A stretch of DNA of 14,244 nucleotides from Actinomycetes bacterium. Its GTDB lineage: Bacteria > Actinomycetota > Actinomycetes > Actinomycetales > Actinomycetaceae. The DNA lies in the NCBI GenBank assembly GCA_023426345.1, contig JAFAAX010000108.1:1-14244 (forward strand), given 5' to 3'. Numbering within the stretch: position 1 is the first letter of the stretch; each line of letters opens with the position of its first letter. The notes under the pieces were generated by a model. That model was not told where the DNA came from. It saw nothing but the letters and a program-made list of their open reading frames with translations, and searched no databases. Shown one piece after another: positions 1-6,314 of the stretch. Position numbers and translations under genes: made by a program.

Positions 1-355
1 GGGTGGAGGTGTGGTTGTCGGTGTGCGGTGCCGATACTGCTGCTCCTCACGACTACAACGACTCCTGATATCGACAAGGGCTCCTTGCCTCCGCTCGGAC
101 AGTTCGAAGGTGCTCCCAGTGATATCCGCACGCCACGGCGCTCGCCGGTGTGGCCTGGGCTCATCCCATTCGTCGAACGACCAAGACGGGATCCCTCCTG
201 TTCGGCGGTGAGACTTCGGAGGACCTGCCGGACGGGCGCGCCTCGCAGGAACGGGAGGGGATCGGAATGTGGCCGGCAGTCGTCGGCCAGCCGCCCGGCT
301 GGCGTCGGGGCGGACCGGAGTCGTCGATTCCTACTTTTCCTACTAGACGCTGTCC
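1..355. other. Left-edge region without a convincing gene
   Basis: No open frame here shows the strong third-position G/C preference of the neighbouring genes, and none reads as a recognisable protein. The first 150 bases look less GC-rich than the rest of the window. A short hairpin, GCCAGCC at 286-292 and GGCTGGC at 297-303 with a 4-nt loop, could end transcription entering from the left. The last 30 bases hold the probable promoter of the antitoxin gene. The region may be decayed accessory DNA, which would fit the damaged toxin gene just downstream. Confidence 0.5.
328..346 (+). promoter_or_regulatory. Candidate near-leaderless promoter/operator of the antitoxin gene
   Basis: TACTAG at 341-346 resembles an actinobacterial -10 box and lies 9 nt before the ATG at 356. 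There is no purine-rich ribosome binding site before that ATG. The octamer TTCCTACT occurs twice in direct orientation, at 328-335 and 337-344, 9 bp apart, with the second copy overlapping the -10 box. Antitoxins of this type usually repress their own promoter, so the repeat could be an operator. No clear -35 box was found. Confidence 0.35.
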
Positions 356-643
356 ATGAGCACACCTGTCGTTGAGACCGCCAAGGTCCTCCCCAAGGGG
401 CAGATCACGATCCCGAAGGACATCCGCGACGCTCTCGGGATCAAGCCCGGGGACCGTCTCGTTCTGGTGAAGGACGGAGACCAGGTCATCATGCAGAACT
501 CTGCGATGTATGCACTGCGCATGTTCGGGGAGGCACTCGGTGGCGCGGAGGGCGCTGCGGCGGCTGGCCTGGACAATGACGAGGATGTGGCACGACTCCT
601 CACACGGATGCGTCGGGAGAATGCGCGAGACGGCAACCAGTGA
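356..643 (+). CDS. AbrB/MazE/SpoVT-family antitoxin
   Basis: A 95-residue protein. Residues about 8-50 form a SpoVT/AbrB swapped-hairpin DNA-binding domain with the typical signature KGQITIPKDIRDALGIKPGD followed by the beta segment RLVLVKDGDQVIM. Proteins of this kind dimerise, bind the promoter of their operon and neutralise the partner toxin through their C-terminal tail. Here the tail (about 50-95) is Ala/Glu/Arg-rich with no other domain. The stop codon overlaps the start of the next frame as GTGA (640-643), the usual coupling of a toxin-antitoxin pair. The partner is a PIN-type toxin remnant, so this antitoxin may be an orphan that survives as an autoregulator or is in early decay. The family call is firm; the antitoxin role rests on the neighbour. 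Confidence 0.85.
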   Translation: MSTPVVETAKVLPKGQITIPKDIRDALGIKPGDRLVLVKDGDQVIMQNSAMYALRMFGEALGGAEGAAAAGLDNDEDVARLLTRMRRENARDGNQ

Positions 644-822
644 GAGTCGCGGTGCTGAGAGACCCCAAGGACCAGCCCATCCTCCGAGCAGCGTTGGCGA
701 CTCATTGTGAGGTGATCCTGACCGGTGACAAGGATCTGTTGGATGCGGGCCTGGTTGTCCCGCGTGTCCTCGACCCACGAGGAATGCTCGAGGTCCTCGG
801 AGGTTCCATCTCGAGTCTCTGA
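640..822 (+). pseudogene. PIN-family toxin with internal deletion
   Basis: The 60-residue frame starts with GTG, overlapping the antitoxin stop by 4 bp. Its body matches the C-terminal half of PIN-domain toxins (single-strand ribonucleases): RDPKDQPILRAAL, then the acidic motif ILTGDKDLL, then a PRVLDPRGMLEVL ending typical of the family. Full-length members are about 130-145 residues. The first residues, MRVAVL, look like the start of a PIN protein, where an Asp-Thr-Asn motif should follow at once, but the sequence jumps directly to the C-terminal part. About 70-80 residues, including the first catalytic Asp and the helical middle, are therefore missing, apparently by an in-frame internal deletion. 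The nuclease should be inactive. An alternative is a short protein that still binds the antitoxin without catalysis. Confidence 0.75.
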
Positions 823-930
823 TCGGGACGGATACCCGCCGGGCTCGGCCGCGCGCGCGTCGACCACGAGGGAACGCCCGTCCACACCGACGGCAGAGCG
901 CAAGGGCCTCCCCCGGCATATCTCGACTCC

Positions 931-1779
931 TCAGCGCAGCACGCGCGCCAGGAAGTCCCGCGTCGCGGGCTGGGTGGGATGGTCGATGACCGACGAGGGC
1001 GGCCCCTGCTCGACGATGCGCCCATGGTCGAGGAACACCACGCGGTCGGCGACCTGGCGGGCGAATCCGATCTCGTGGGTCGCCATGAGGATCGTGGAGC
1101 CGGATCGCTTGAGCTCGCCGACCAGGTCGAGGACCTCCCCGACCAGGACGGGGTCCAGAGCGGAGGTGATCTCATCGAGGAGCAGCAGCTCCGGGTCCGT
1201 GGCCAGCGCCCGGACGATCGCCACGCGCTGCTGCTGCCCGCCGGACAGGCGATCCGGGTACTCGCCGGCGCGGGCCTCCAAGCCGATGCGGGCCAGCAGC
1301 TCACGGCCCCGGTCCTCGGCCTGGGCGCGCGGCACGTGATGGACGGCGCGCAGCGCCAACGTGATGTTGTCCAGGACGGTGAGGTGCGGGAACAGGTTGT
1401 ACTGCTGGAACACCACGCCGATCCGGGCGCGGACGGGGTCGACATCGATCCGGGGATCCGTGATGTCCTGGTCCGACAGCAGGATCTGGCCGTCGTCGAC
1501 GCGCTCGAGCAGATTGATGGTGCGCAGCAGCGTCGACTTGCCCGACCCCGAGGCGCCGAGCACGACGACGACCTCGTGGGGCGCGACGTCCAGGGACAGG
1601 CGGCGCAGAACGGTGTTCGCGCCGAAGCGCTTGACGACGCCGCGCATCTCCAGGACGGGGGTCGAGGCGTCCGAGCCGGCGCCGCCACCACCGCCTGGCG
1701 CGGCGCCCCGAGAGACAGGCGGATGGGCGGATTTCGAGGTCGCGGACGGGCGGACTTCGCGGGAGGGGGAGGGCGTCAT
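931..1779 (-). CDS. Polar amino-acid ABC transporter, ATP-binding protein
   Basis: A 282-residue ATPase that powers uptake of a polar amino acid on the cytoplasmic face of the membrane. Residues 1-40 are Pro/Gly/Ser-rich low complexity. The ABC domain follows, with Walker A GASGSGKST (75-83), Q-loop VVFQQYNLFPHLTVLDNI, signature LSGGQQQRVAIVRAL, Walker B ELLLLDE and H-loop MATHEIGFA. After the catalytic Glu it reads ITSALDP rather than the commoner PTSALDP, a variant of GlnQ/HisP-like ATPases. The ATG (1777-1779) overlaps the permease stop as ATGA, so translation is probably coupled; the Shine-Dalgarno sequence is weak. It is the last gene of the three-gene operon and ends opposite the PIN remnant. 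The exact substrate cannot be read from the sequence. Confidence 0.92.
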   Translation of the reverse strand: MTPSPSREVRPSATSKSAHPPVSRGAAPGGGGGAGSDASTPVLEMRGVVKRFGANTVLRRLSLDVAPHEVVVVLGASGSGKSTLLRTINLLERVDDGQILLSDQDITDPRIDVDPVRARIGVVFQQYNLFPHLTVLDNITLALRAVHHVPRAQAEDRGRELLARIGLEARAGEYPDRLSGGQQQRVAIVRALATDPELLLLDEITSALDPVLVGEVLDLVGELKRSGSTILMATHEIGFARQVADRVVFLDHGRIVEQGPPSSVIDHPTQPATRDFLARVLR

Positions 1780-2843
1780 ACGACGCCCCCGGTCTGCTCG
1801 CGGTCGCGCAAGCGGGCCGAGTACCAATCCGACAGTCGGATGAACGGCCAGCTGAGCAGGACGAACAGCAGACCGGCCACGACGTAGGGCGTGAAGTTGT
1901 AGCTGGTCGCCTGCTGGATCTGCGCGGCGCGCACGGCGTCGACGGCGCCCAGGACGGAGATCAGGCCGACGTCTTTCTGCATCGAGATGAAGTCGTTCAT
2001 CAAGGGGGGTGTCACCTTGCGGACCGCCTGGGGGATGACGACGTGGCGGAGCGCGCCCCAGTGCGACAGGCCCAGGGATCGCGCGGCCGCCCGCTGGGAG
2101 GGGTGGACCGCCTCGAGCCCCGCGCGCAGCACCTCGGCGACGTAGGAGGAGTAGGTGAGCACCAGCGCGATCGTGCCCAGCACGGACGCCGGGATCACGG
2201 AGTCCGTGAGCCCGAGCGCCGGGATCCCGAAGCCCACCAGATACAAGACGATGAGGAACGGCACGCCGCGGAAGACGTCCGTGTAGGCGGCGGCCAGGAA
2301 CCTCAGCGGGAAGAACACGGGCCCGCGCAGCGAGCGCATCGTGGCCAACACGACCGCCAGCACCGCGACGCCGACCACCGACACAGCCAGGATGCGGATG
2401 TTCAGCCACATGCCCTCCGCGACCTTGGGCAGGGCCGCGACGAAGTACTCACCGGAGAAGAACGTCTGCCGCGTGACCTGCCAGCCCGGCGAGTTCCTGA
2501 GGACCAGCCAGATGACGGCCGCGAACACCAGCGTCGAGAGCAGCGACAGGCCGATCGACCGCGCGGTCCGCCGCCGCCGGTACGCCCGCCGGTCGAGCTC
2601 CAGGTCGGACACCGCGTCCGCCTCAGGATCGTCGGGGCCGGTCCGTCCGTCCTGTGGGGGCGGGTCCGTCGTCCCCGTTGGGACCGGTTCCTCGCCCTCC
2701 CCATCGACGAGGGCGTCCCGCGTGGCCGGGTCCGTGGTCCCGCCCGGCGCGTTCCGGGTGGGGCGGACCGCACTGGATCCGGGGACCGCGCCCACGGAGT
2801 CGCCCTCGTCACGAGGGGAGGAGCCGGGCACGGAGAACGTCAC
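1776..2843 (-). CDS. Polar amino-acid ABC transporter, permease
   Basis: A 355-residue inner-membrane component of the HisM/GlnP type. Residues 1-95 are an unusual hydrophilic Pro/Asp/Gly-rich N-terminal extension; family members usually lack more than a few tens of residues here. The first membrane helix lies near 98-116, followed by a conserved permease core. The EAA loop that contacts the ATPase reads AGLEAVHPSQRAAARSLGLS, followed by RHVVIPQAVR. The start is uncertain. GTG at 2843 has no clear ribosome binding site, whereas GTG at 2795 (339 residues) has GAGGG seven nt upstream. It lies 82 nt after the binding-protein gene and overlaps the ATPase gene by 4 bp. The substrate is probably an amino acid such as glutamate, glutamine or cystine, but is not determined. 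Confidence 0.9.
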   Translation of the reverse strand: MTFSVPGSSPRDEGDSVGAVPGSSAVRPTRNAPGGTTDPATRDALVDGEGEEPVPTGTTDPPPQDGRTGPDDPEADAVSDLELDRRAYRRRRTARSIGLSLLSTLVFAAVIWLVLRNSPGWQVTRQTFFSGEYFVAALPKVAEGMWLNIRILAVSVVGVAVLAVVLATMRSLRGPVFFPLRFLAAAYTDVFRGVPFLIVLYLVGFGIPALGLTDSVIPASVLGTIALVLTYSSYVAEVLRAGLEAVHPSQRAAARSLGLSHWGALRHVVIPQAVRKVTPPLMNDFISMQKDVGLISVLGAVDAVRAAQIQQATSYNFTPYVVAGLLFVLLSWPFIRLSDWYSARLRDREQTGGVV

Positions 2844-2857
2844 GGGGCGAGCCTACC

Positions 2858-2883
2858 CGGCCCGCGTCCGGCGGTGCGGGCCG
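2858..2883 (-). terminator. Intercistronic hairpin between binding-protein and permease genes
   Basis: CGGCCCGC (2858-2865) pairs perfectly with GCGGGCCG (2876-2883) across a 10-nt loop. On the minus strand it lies 42 nt after the binding-protein stop and 14 nt before the permease start. There is no U-tract. In ABC operons such hairpins often stabilise the binding-protein message or terminate part of the transcripts, giving excess binding protein over permease. That role is inferred here. Confidence 0.45.
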
Positions 2884-2925
2884 CGCCGCGCGCGAGTAGG
2901 GCCGCACCCAGCAGGCGGGCGCGGC

Positions 2926-3876
2926 TCACCGGAGGACGGGCACGTCCGCGGAGTCGGAGAGCCACTGCTGCTCCAGGGCGGCCAACGTGCCGTCCTCGCG
3001 CAGGGCGTCCAGCGCGTTGCTCACCGGCTCCGTGAAGGCCGAGCCCTTGGGCAAGACGATGCCGAACTGGTCCCCGCCGGAGGTGTCGGAGAACTGGCCC
3101 ACCACCACGCCGTCGTCGAGCTCGGCGGAGACGAGGTACAGGGCCGTCGGCAGGTCGACGACGATCGCCTGGACCTGGCCGCCCTTGAGCGCCTGGACGA
3201 CGTCCGCCGAGTTGTTGAACAGGAGCGGCTCATGGGCCAGGCTCACCGAGGACTCGAGGACCGTCTGGCTGGTGGTGCCCGTCTGGGCGCCGAAGCTGAT
3301 GCCGGCCAGGTCTGCCAAGGAGGTCGCGCCGGCGGCTGGCGAACCCGCGACGGTGACGACGGCCTGGGCGGTCGTGTAGTACGGGCTCGAGAAGTCGACG
3401 GCCTGCGCGCGCTCCGGCGTGATGGAGAACTGCTGGATGTTGAGGTCCCAGTCCTTCGGGCCGGGCGCCACGGCCGCGTCGAACGTCGTGCGCGTCCACA
3501 CGACGTCGTTGGCCTGATAGCCGAGCTTCTCCGCCACCGCGTAGGCGACGGCCGGCTCGAAGCCCTGGCCGGTCGTGGGGTCGTCGTTCTCGACCCAGGG
3601 GGAGTACGCGGGCTCGGCTGTGGCGATCGTCAGCTTCCCCGGGGTGACGGCGGCGGCGTCGAGTTGGGCGCTCACACTGGCGGACCCGCCCGTCGCGGAG
3701 CCCGACATCGACGAGGGCGACGCCCCCGCGCCGCTGGTCTCGTTGCCCGAGGCGGCGCCGGTCGAGCAGGCGGCCAGGGACAGAGCCACCGCTCCCGCCG
3801 CGGCCACGGCGGCGAGAGGCGAGCGCGGGCGGGACGCGTGGAGCGTGCGGATGTGGGGCGAACGGGTGCGGGCCAT
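2926..3876 (-). CDS. Amino-acid ABC transporter substrate-binding lipoprotein
   Basis: A 316-residue family 3 solute-binding protein, anchored outside the membrane by a lipid. The N-terminus has Arg/His residues, a hydrophobic stretch (about 20-36) and the lipobox SLAAC with Cys37 as the lipidation site. A Gly/Ser/Ala-rich linker runs to about residue 70. The two-lobed domain begins at KLTIATAEPAYSPWVE and contains GQGFEPAVAYAVAEKLGY, WDLNIQQFSITPERAQAVDFSSPYY (the usual ligand-site region) and GAQTGTTSQ. The ATG at 3876 has a strong site, GGAGG, about 5-9 nt upstream. It is the first gene of the importer operon, transcribed from the 3877-4340 intergenic region. Subfamily resembles glutamate/glutamine/cystine binders, but the ligand cannot be assigned. 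Confidence 0.92.
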   Translation of the reverse strand: MARTRSPHIRTLHASRPRSPLAAVAAAGAVALSLAACSTGAASGNETSGAGASPSSMSGSATGGSASVSAQLDAAAVTPGKLTIATAEPAYSPWVENDDPTTGQGFEPAVAYAVAEKLGYQANDVVWTRTTFDAAVAPGPKDWDLNIQQFSITPERAQAVDFSSPYYTTAQAVVTVAGSPAAGATSLADLAGISFGAQTGTTSQTVLESSVSLAHEPLLFNNSADVVQALKGGQVQAIVVDLPTALYLVSAELDDGVVVGQFSDTSGGDQFGIVLPKGSAFTEPVSNALDALREDGTLAALEQQWLSDSADVPVLR

Positions 3877-3992
3877 GGGAACCTCCGGGAAGAGTGACGA
3901 GTCCGGGAACGAGTCGGGCCTGGGCGGATGGAGTCGGGGCGGGACGCGTGGCCGGGGCCGCGGGACCTCGCGCTGTCGTCGACGCCTCCGAG

Positions 3993-3998
3993 GCTATA
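3993..3998 (-). promoter_or_regulatory. Possible -10 box of the transporter operon
   Basis: On the minus strand the bases read TATAGC, four of six matching TATAAT, about 120 nt upstream of the binding-protein ATG. No convincing -35 hexamer lies 16-19 nt further upstream, so the call is weak. It rests on this being one of the few A/T-rich hexamers between the gene and the tandem repeats. Confidence 0.25.
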
Positions 3999-4079
3999 CC
4001 GGGCGGATGCCGGGCAGCCGGGGGGCCCGGCCACCGGACCTTCGTGACGCGGCCTCCCCCCTCCCCTCCCTCTTCGCGA

Positions 4080-4123
4080 GGTTCGCCCCCGTGTGCCGCG
4101 GGGTTCGCCCACGTGTGACCGCG
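4080..4123. repeat. Tandem duplication, 22-bp period, family A
   Basis: Two adjacent units begin at 4080 and 4102, both opening with GGTTCGCCC and continuing NCGTGTG(A)CCGCG. They differ by one substitution and one single-base insertion. The second unit contains the palindrome CACGTG. Function unknown. The spacing equals about two helical turns, as expected for repeated protein-binding sites on one face of DNA. Confidence 0.8.
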
Positions 4124-4139
4124 AGGCGTTCCGTCCCGC

Positions 4140-4200
4140 GACTTCGGTTCTCTTCTCTGGTGACTTCGGTTCTCTTCTCTGGCGAGTTCGGTCCCGAAGC
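4140..4200. repeat. Tandem duplication, 22-bp period, family B, with partial third unit
   Basis: Two units at 4140-4160 and 4162-4182 are identical over 21 bases (opening GACTTCGG, ending TCTTCTCTGG), separated by one base. A degraded third unit starts at 4184 with GAGTTCGG and then GTCCCGAAGC, so its start can pair as a small hairpin (TTCGG/CCGAA). Perfect identity suggests a recent duplication. It could be a regulator binding array for one of the divergent genes or part of a dispersed intergenic repeat family. Confidence 0.85.
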
Positions 4201-4340
4201 GCCGACGACATCACCAATCCCGTCACCGACACACACCCTGACACCGAACAAGATGGGCGTCCCGCGGGGTGGCCACAGACAGATGCAGCTGACAGAGCCG
4301 CCACAGTCGGACCACAGGCGACGCGACGAGAGTCATCCCC

Positions 4341-4898
4341 ATGAGCATCGCAACCGTGAATTCCACCCGGGTCATCGGTGTCGCTCCCGGCACCGTCATC
4401 GACAACATCAAGCCTCGGACCGCGACCGTCCCGGACTCCTGGGACTGGACGACATGGCCATCGAGCCGGAAGGAGACCGCCATGACACGCCCGACCCTCA
4501 GCACTCTCACCACCCGGGGCGCTCGACGCAGGCGAGGCGCTCGCGCTGCTCGACGCGCGCAGGGCGTGACGGACGCCCGCGCTCCTGAGACCGCCGCCGG
4601 CCGGCCCGGCCAGGTGGACGAGGCCGCCACCACCGCCGACCTGGGGCGCGCCTCCAGCGACCCCGCCGTGATCCGCCCGGCCGCCGCCGCCCCGAAGACC
4701 GACCGTTCCGCGCGTCCCCGCCTGGCTCGCCGGATCCTGGTCAGCACCGGATGGGTGGCCGTCGTGGCGCTGGGCGGTGTCAGCCTGATCCCCGCCCCCG
4801 AGGCCGTCGCCGCGGGCATCACGCAGCAGAACTACGTGATCGCCGACTCGACCACCAGCGCCTCTCAGACCACCGCCCCGCTGCGCCGCGAGGTCTGA
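4341..4898 (+). CDS. Hypothetical short protein with C-terminal signal-like hydrophobic segment
   Basis: Not recognised. From the ATG at 4341 the protein is 185 residues. A second in-frame ATG at 4482 (138 residues) has a much better ribosome binding site, GGAAGGAG at 4468-4475, six nt upstream. The 47 codons between the two starts still show clear third-position G/C preference, so either start is possible. The protein is basic and Ala/Arg-rich, then has one hydrophobic segment (ILVSTGWVAVVALGGVSLIP) followed by APEAVAAG, a plausible signal-peptidase site. Only about 26 residues follow. This looks like the N-terminal targeting part of a secreted or tethered protein whose functional domain is absent, by truncation or by design. 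The upstream part contains three Trp within six residues (WDWTTW). No continuation of a protein is visible after the stop. Confidence 0.5.
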   Translation: MSIATVNSTRVIGVAPGTVIDNIKPRTATVPDSWDWTTWPSSRKETAMTRPTLSTLTTRGARRRRGARAARRAQGVTDARAPETAAGRPGQVDEAATTADLGRASSDPAVIRPAAAAPKTDRSARPRLARRILVSTGWVAVVALGGVSLIPAPEAVAAGITQQNYVIADSTTSASQTTAPLRREV

Positions 4899-4901
4899 GA
4901 G
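4862..4901 (+). terminator. Perfect 10-bp inverted repeat across the stop codon
   Basis: CTCTCAGACC (4862-4871) and GGTCTGAGAG (4892-4901) pair perfectly around a 20-nt GC-rich loop. The right arm contains the TGA stop of the hypothetical gene (4896-4898). No T-run follows. It may be a factor-assisted terminator or a structure that protects the message end. Confidence 0.5.
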
Positions 4902-4997
4902 CCCCTCCTCGGAGCCGCAGAGGCGACGGGGCGGGTCCGGCCTCGTCGATCGACCGGGGAAGGGGAAGGGCGCGCGGACGGGCAGGCGGGGGTCTGC

Positions 4998-5009
4998 GAC
5001 AATCGGGGC
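4998..5009 (+). promoter_or_regulatory. Possible leaderless promoter of the HAD phosphatase gene
   Basis: GACAAT (4998-5003) resembles a -10 box (four of six bases of TATAAT) and is six nt from the ATG at 5010. That is the spacing expected if transcription begins at the start codon. No ribosome binding site is visible immediately upstream, and leaderless messages are common in actinobacteria. A -35 match is poor. Confidence 0.3.
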
Positions 5010-6032
5010 ATGTCCATCCCCTCCACCCTCCCGAGTCCGCCGCCGCGCCCGTCCGGCCCTGACCCCAGTTCCGTCCCCACCCGCGCCCAGGCGTCGGACC
5101 CCGCGGCCTGGCCCGCGCCCGATCAGGTGGATGTGCGCCTGGTCGTCGCGGACATGGACGGGACGCTGCTGGACGGGGACAAACGCCTCCCTGACGGGCT
5201 GTGGCCGCTCCTGGACGCGATGGAGGCCCGCGGCATCACGTTCGCACCCGCGTCGGGCCGCCAGTACGCGACGCTGCGGCGGATGTTCGACCGCGTGGCC
5301 GCGGGGATGACCGTCATCGCGGAGAACGGCGCCGTCGTCATGCGCGACGACACCGAGCTGTACACGGCCCCGCTGGATCTGCCGACCGTCCTCGACGCCA
5401 TCAGGCGGACGAGGGCGGCCCCCCTCTCCACGGGGCTGGATCGCGTGGGGGAGACGAGCCTCGCGGGTGGGGGGCCGATCGGCCAGGGCGGCCCGCGCGG
5501 GGATGGAGGACTCGTCGTGGCATGCGCGCGCACGGCCCTGGTCGAGCGGAGCGACCCGCCGTTCCTGGAGGCCGCCCACCCGTACTACAACGACCTCACG
5601 GTCGTTCCGGACCTGGTCGCGGCGTTGACGGGCCCGGATGCCGCCGCTCGGGGATGGACTCCGGTCAAGCTCGCGCTGTTCGACTTCGACGATGTCACGG
5701 GCCCGGCCGAGGACGTCCTCGGTCGTTTCCGCGACACCCACGAGGTCGTGATCTCCGGGCGGCAGTGGGCCGATCTGATGAGGAGCGGCGTCGACAAGGC
5801 GGATGCCGTCCGCGCCTTGCAGGCGTCGCTGGGCGTCACCGCCGAGCAGACGGTCGCCTTCGGCGACTACCTCAACGATTGGGGCATGCTGCAGGCGTCC
5901 GGCCTGTCGTTCGCCATGGCGAACGGGCACCCGGACCTGCGGGCCGCGGCTCGGTACGTGGCGCCGGCGAACACGGAAGGCGGCGTGCTCACAGTGATGC
6001 GGGCACTGTTGGGCGCTGGCGCGCGCGGGTAA
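5010..6032 (+). CDS. Cof-type HAD-superfamily phosphatase
   Basis: A 340-residue cytosolic phosphatase of the haloacid dehalogenase superfamily, subfamily IIB. Motif I is VVADMDGTLLD, with nucleophile Asp48 and acid/base Asp50. Motif II lies at ITFAPASGRQY. The late part has DKADAVRALQASLGV (motif III Lys region) and FGDYLNDWGML (motif IV Asp pair for magnesium), then FAMANGHPDLRAAARYVAPANTEGGV, typical of Cof proteins. The cap between them is of ordinary size. Residues 1-39 are a Pro/Ser-rich extension absent from usual ~270-residue members. It is coding-like by codon use, but a later start near residue 40 cannot be excluded. Such enzymes act on sugar phosphates, flavin or pyridoxal phosphates; the substrate here is unknown. 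It appears monocistronic. Confidence 0.88.
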   Translation: MSIPSTLPSPPPRPSGPDPSSVPTRAQASDPAAWPAPDQVDVRLVVADMDGTLLDGDKRLPDGLWPLLDAMEARGITFAPASGRQYATLRRMFDRVAAGMTVIAENGAVVMRDDTELYTAPLDLPTVLDAIRRTRAAPLSTGLDRVGETSLAGGGPIGQGGPRGDGGLVVACARTALVERSDPPFLEAAHPYYNDLTVVPDLVAALTGPDAAARGWTPVKLALFDFDDVTGPAEDVLGRFRDTHEVVISGRQWADLMRSGVDKADAVRALQASLGVTAEQTVAFGDYLNDWGMLQASGLSFAMANGHPDLRAAARYVAPANTEGGVLTVMRALLGAGARG

Positions 6033-6037
6033 GTGAC

Positions 6038-6128
6038 GTCGCAACGTCCGCCGCTGCGTTCCCACCTCAACTTCCTGCAGCCCGATGCAAAGACATGAGG
6101 TCGCAAGGAGGACCGCTGCGTTCCCACC
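6038..6128. repeat. Degenerate direct repeat with 62-bp period
   Basis: GTCGCAA at 6038-6044 recurs at 6100-6106, and CCGCTGCGTTCCCACC at 6051-6066 recurs at 6113-6128, both exactly 62 bp apart. The six bases between the two blocks differ. Past 6066 and 6128 the units diverge. The copies are directly downstream of the HAD gene stop, in a 282-bp non-coding stretch that otherwise holds only a terminator. This resembles two copies of a dispersed intergenic element. Confidence 0.65.
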
Positions 6129-6263
6129 GCATGTTCGCGCTCTGCTCGACCCTGGGCTTGGTCACTCAGCCGGTGAGCACACTCAGGCGTCCTCGAGGAA
6201 GGCGCGCCTGGTCCTGGGTCGGGGTCTTGGCGCACAGGCCGCGGGCGGCCGGAGGACAACGAC

Positions 6264-6293
6264 GGGGCCCGGGACCTCGCGGTCCCGGGCCCC
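6264..6293 (-). terminator. Strong hairpin terminator of the leftward gene
   Basis: GGGGCCCGGGAC (6264-6275) pairs perfectly with GTCCCGGGCCCC (6282-6293) around a 6-nt loop, giving a 12-bp stem. It lies 21 nt after the stop of the minus-strand gene ending at 6315. On that strand a moderately T-rich stretch (GTCGTTGT) follows. It may also stop read-through from the rightward HAD gene. Confidence 0.75.
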
Positions 6294-6314
6294 TCGAGCA
6301 GCGCTCACGAGGCG

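Larger units (their letters stand above)
3877..4340. other. 464-bp divergent intergenic region with tandem repeats
   Basis: This separates the leftward transporter operon from the rightward gene at 4341. It holds a possible minus-strand -10 box (3993-3998), a small hairpin CCGGGC/GCCCGG (4010-4030), a pyrimidine-rich run (4052-4075) and two tandem duplications, each with a 22-bp period. Stretches around 4140-4180 and 4200-4340 look less GC-rich than the flanking genes. An 85-codon open frame on the minus strand (3994-4251) is made largely from the repeats and is not taken as a gene. Confidence 0.6.

Noticed and set aside
876..890. DnaA-box-like CCGTCCACA, considered because the synteny is origin-proximal
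   Set aside because: It is a single imperfect match with no cluster of boxes or A/T-rich unwinding region nearby.
823..930. Possible gene remnant or terminator between the PIN remnant and the ATPase gene
   Set aside because: No stable hairpin suited to either convergent gene and no recognisable protein fragment were found in these 108 bases.
3994..4251. 85-codon minus-strand open frame between the importer operon and the unknown gene
   Set aside because: It consists largely of the tandem repeats, whose 22-bp period shifts frame, and it has no recognisable domain or ribosome site.
4440..4462. Cluster of three Trp codons (WDWTTW), as in a trp attenuator leader peptide
   Set aside because: The frame continues without a stop for over 140 codons, no trp synthesis gene follows, and no alternating terminator/antiterminator pair was seen right after it.
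3672..6065. Very long minus-strand open frame (797 codons)
   Set aside because: It runs antisense to the HAD gene and overlaps the binding-protein gene in another frame. Its composition is Arg/Gly/Pro shadow sequence typical of high-GC DNA; the HAD frame has real motifs.
6129..6260. Possible tRNA or small RNA in the gap after the HAD gene
   Set aside because: No acceptor stem, anticodon arm or T-arm consensus could be assembled, and no CCA end is present.
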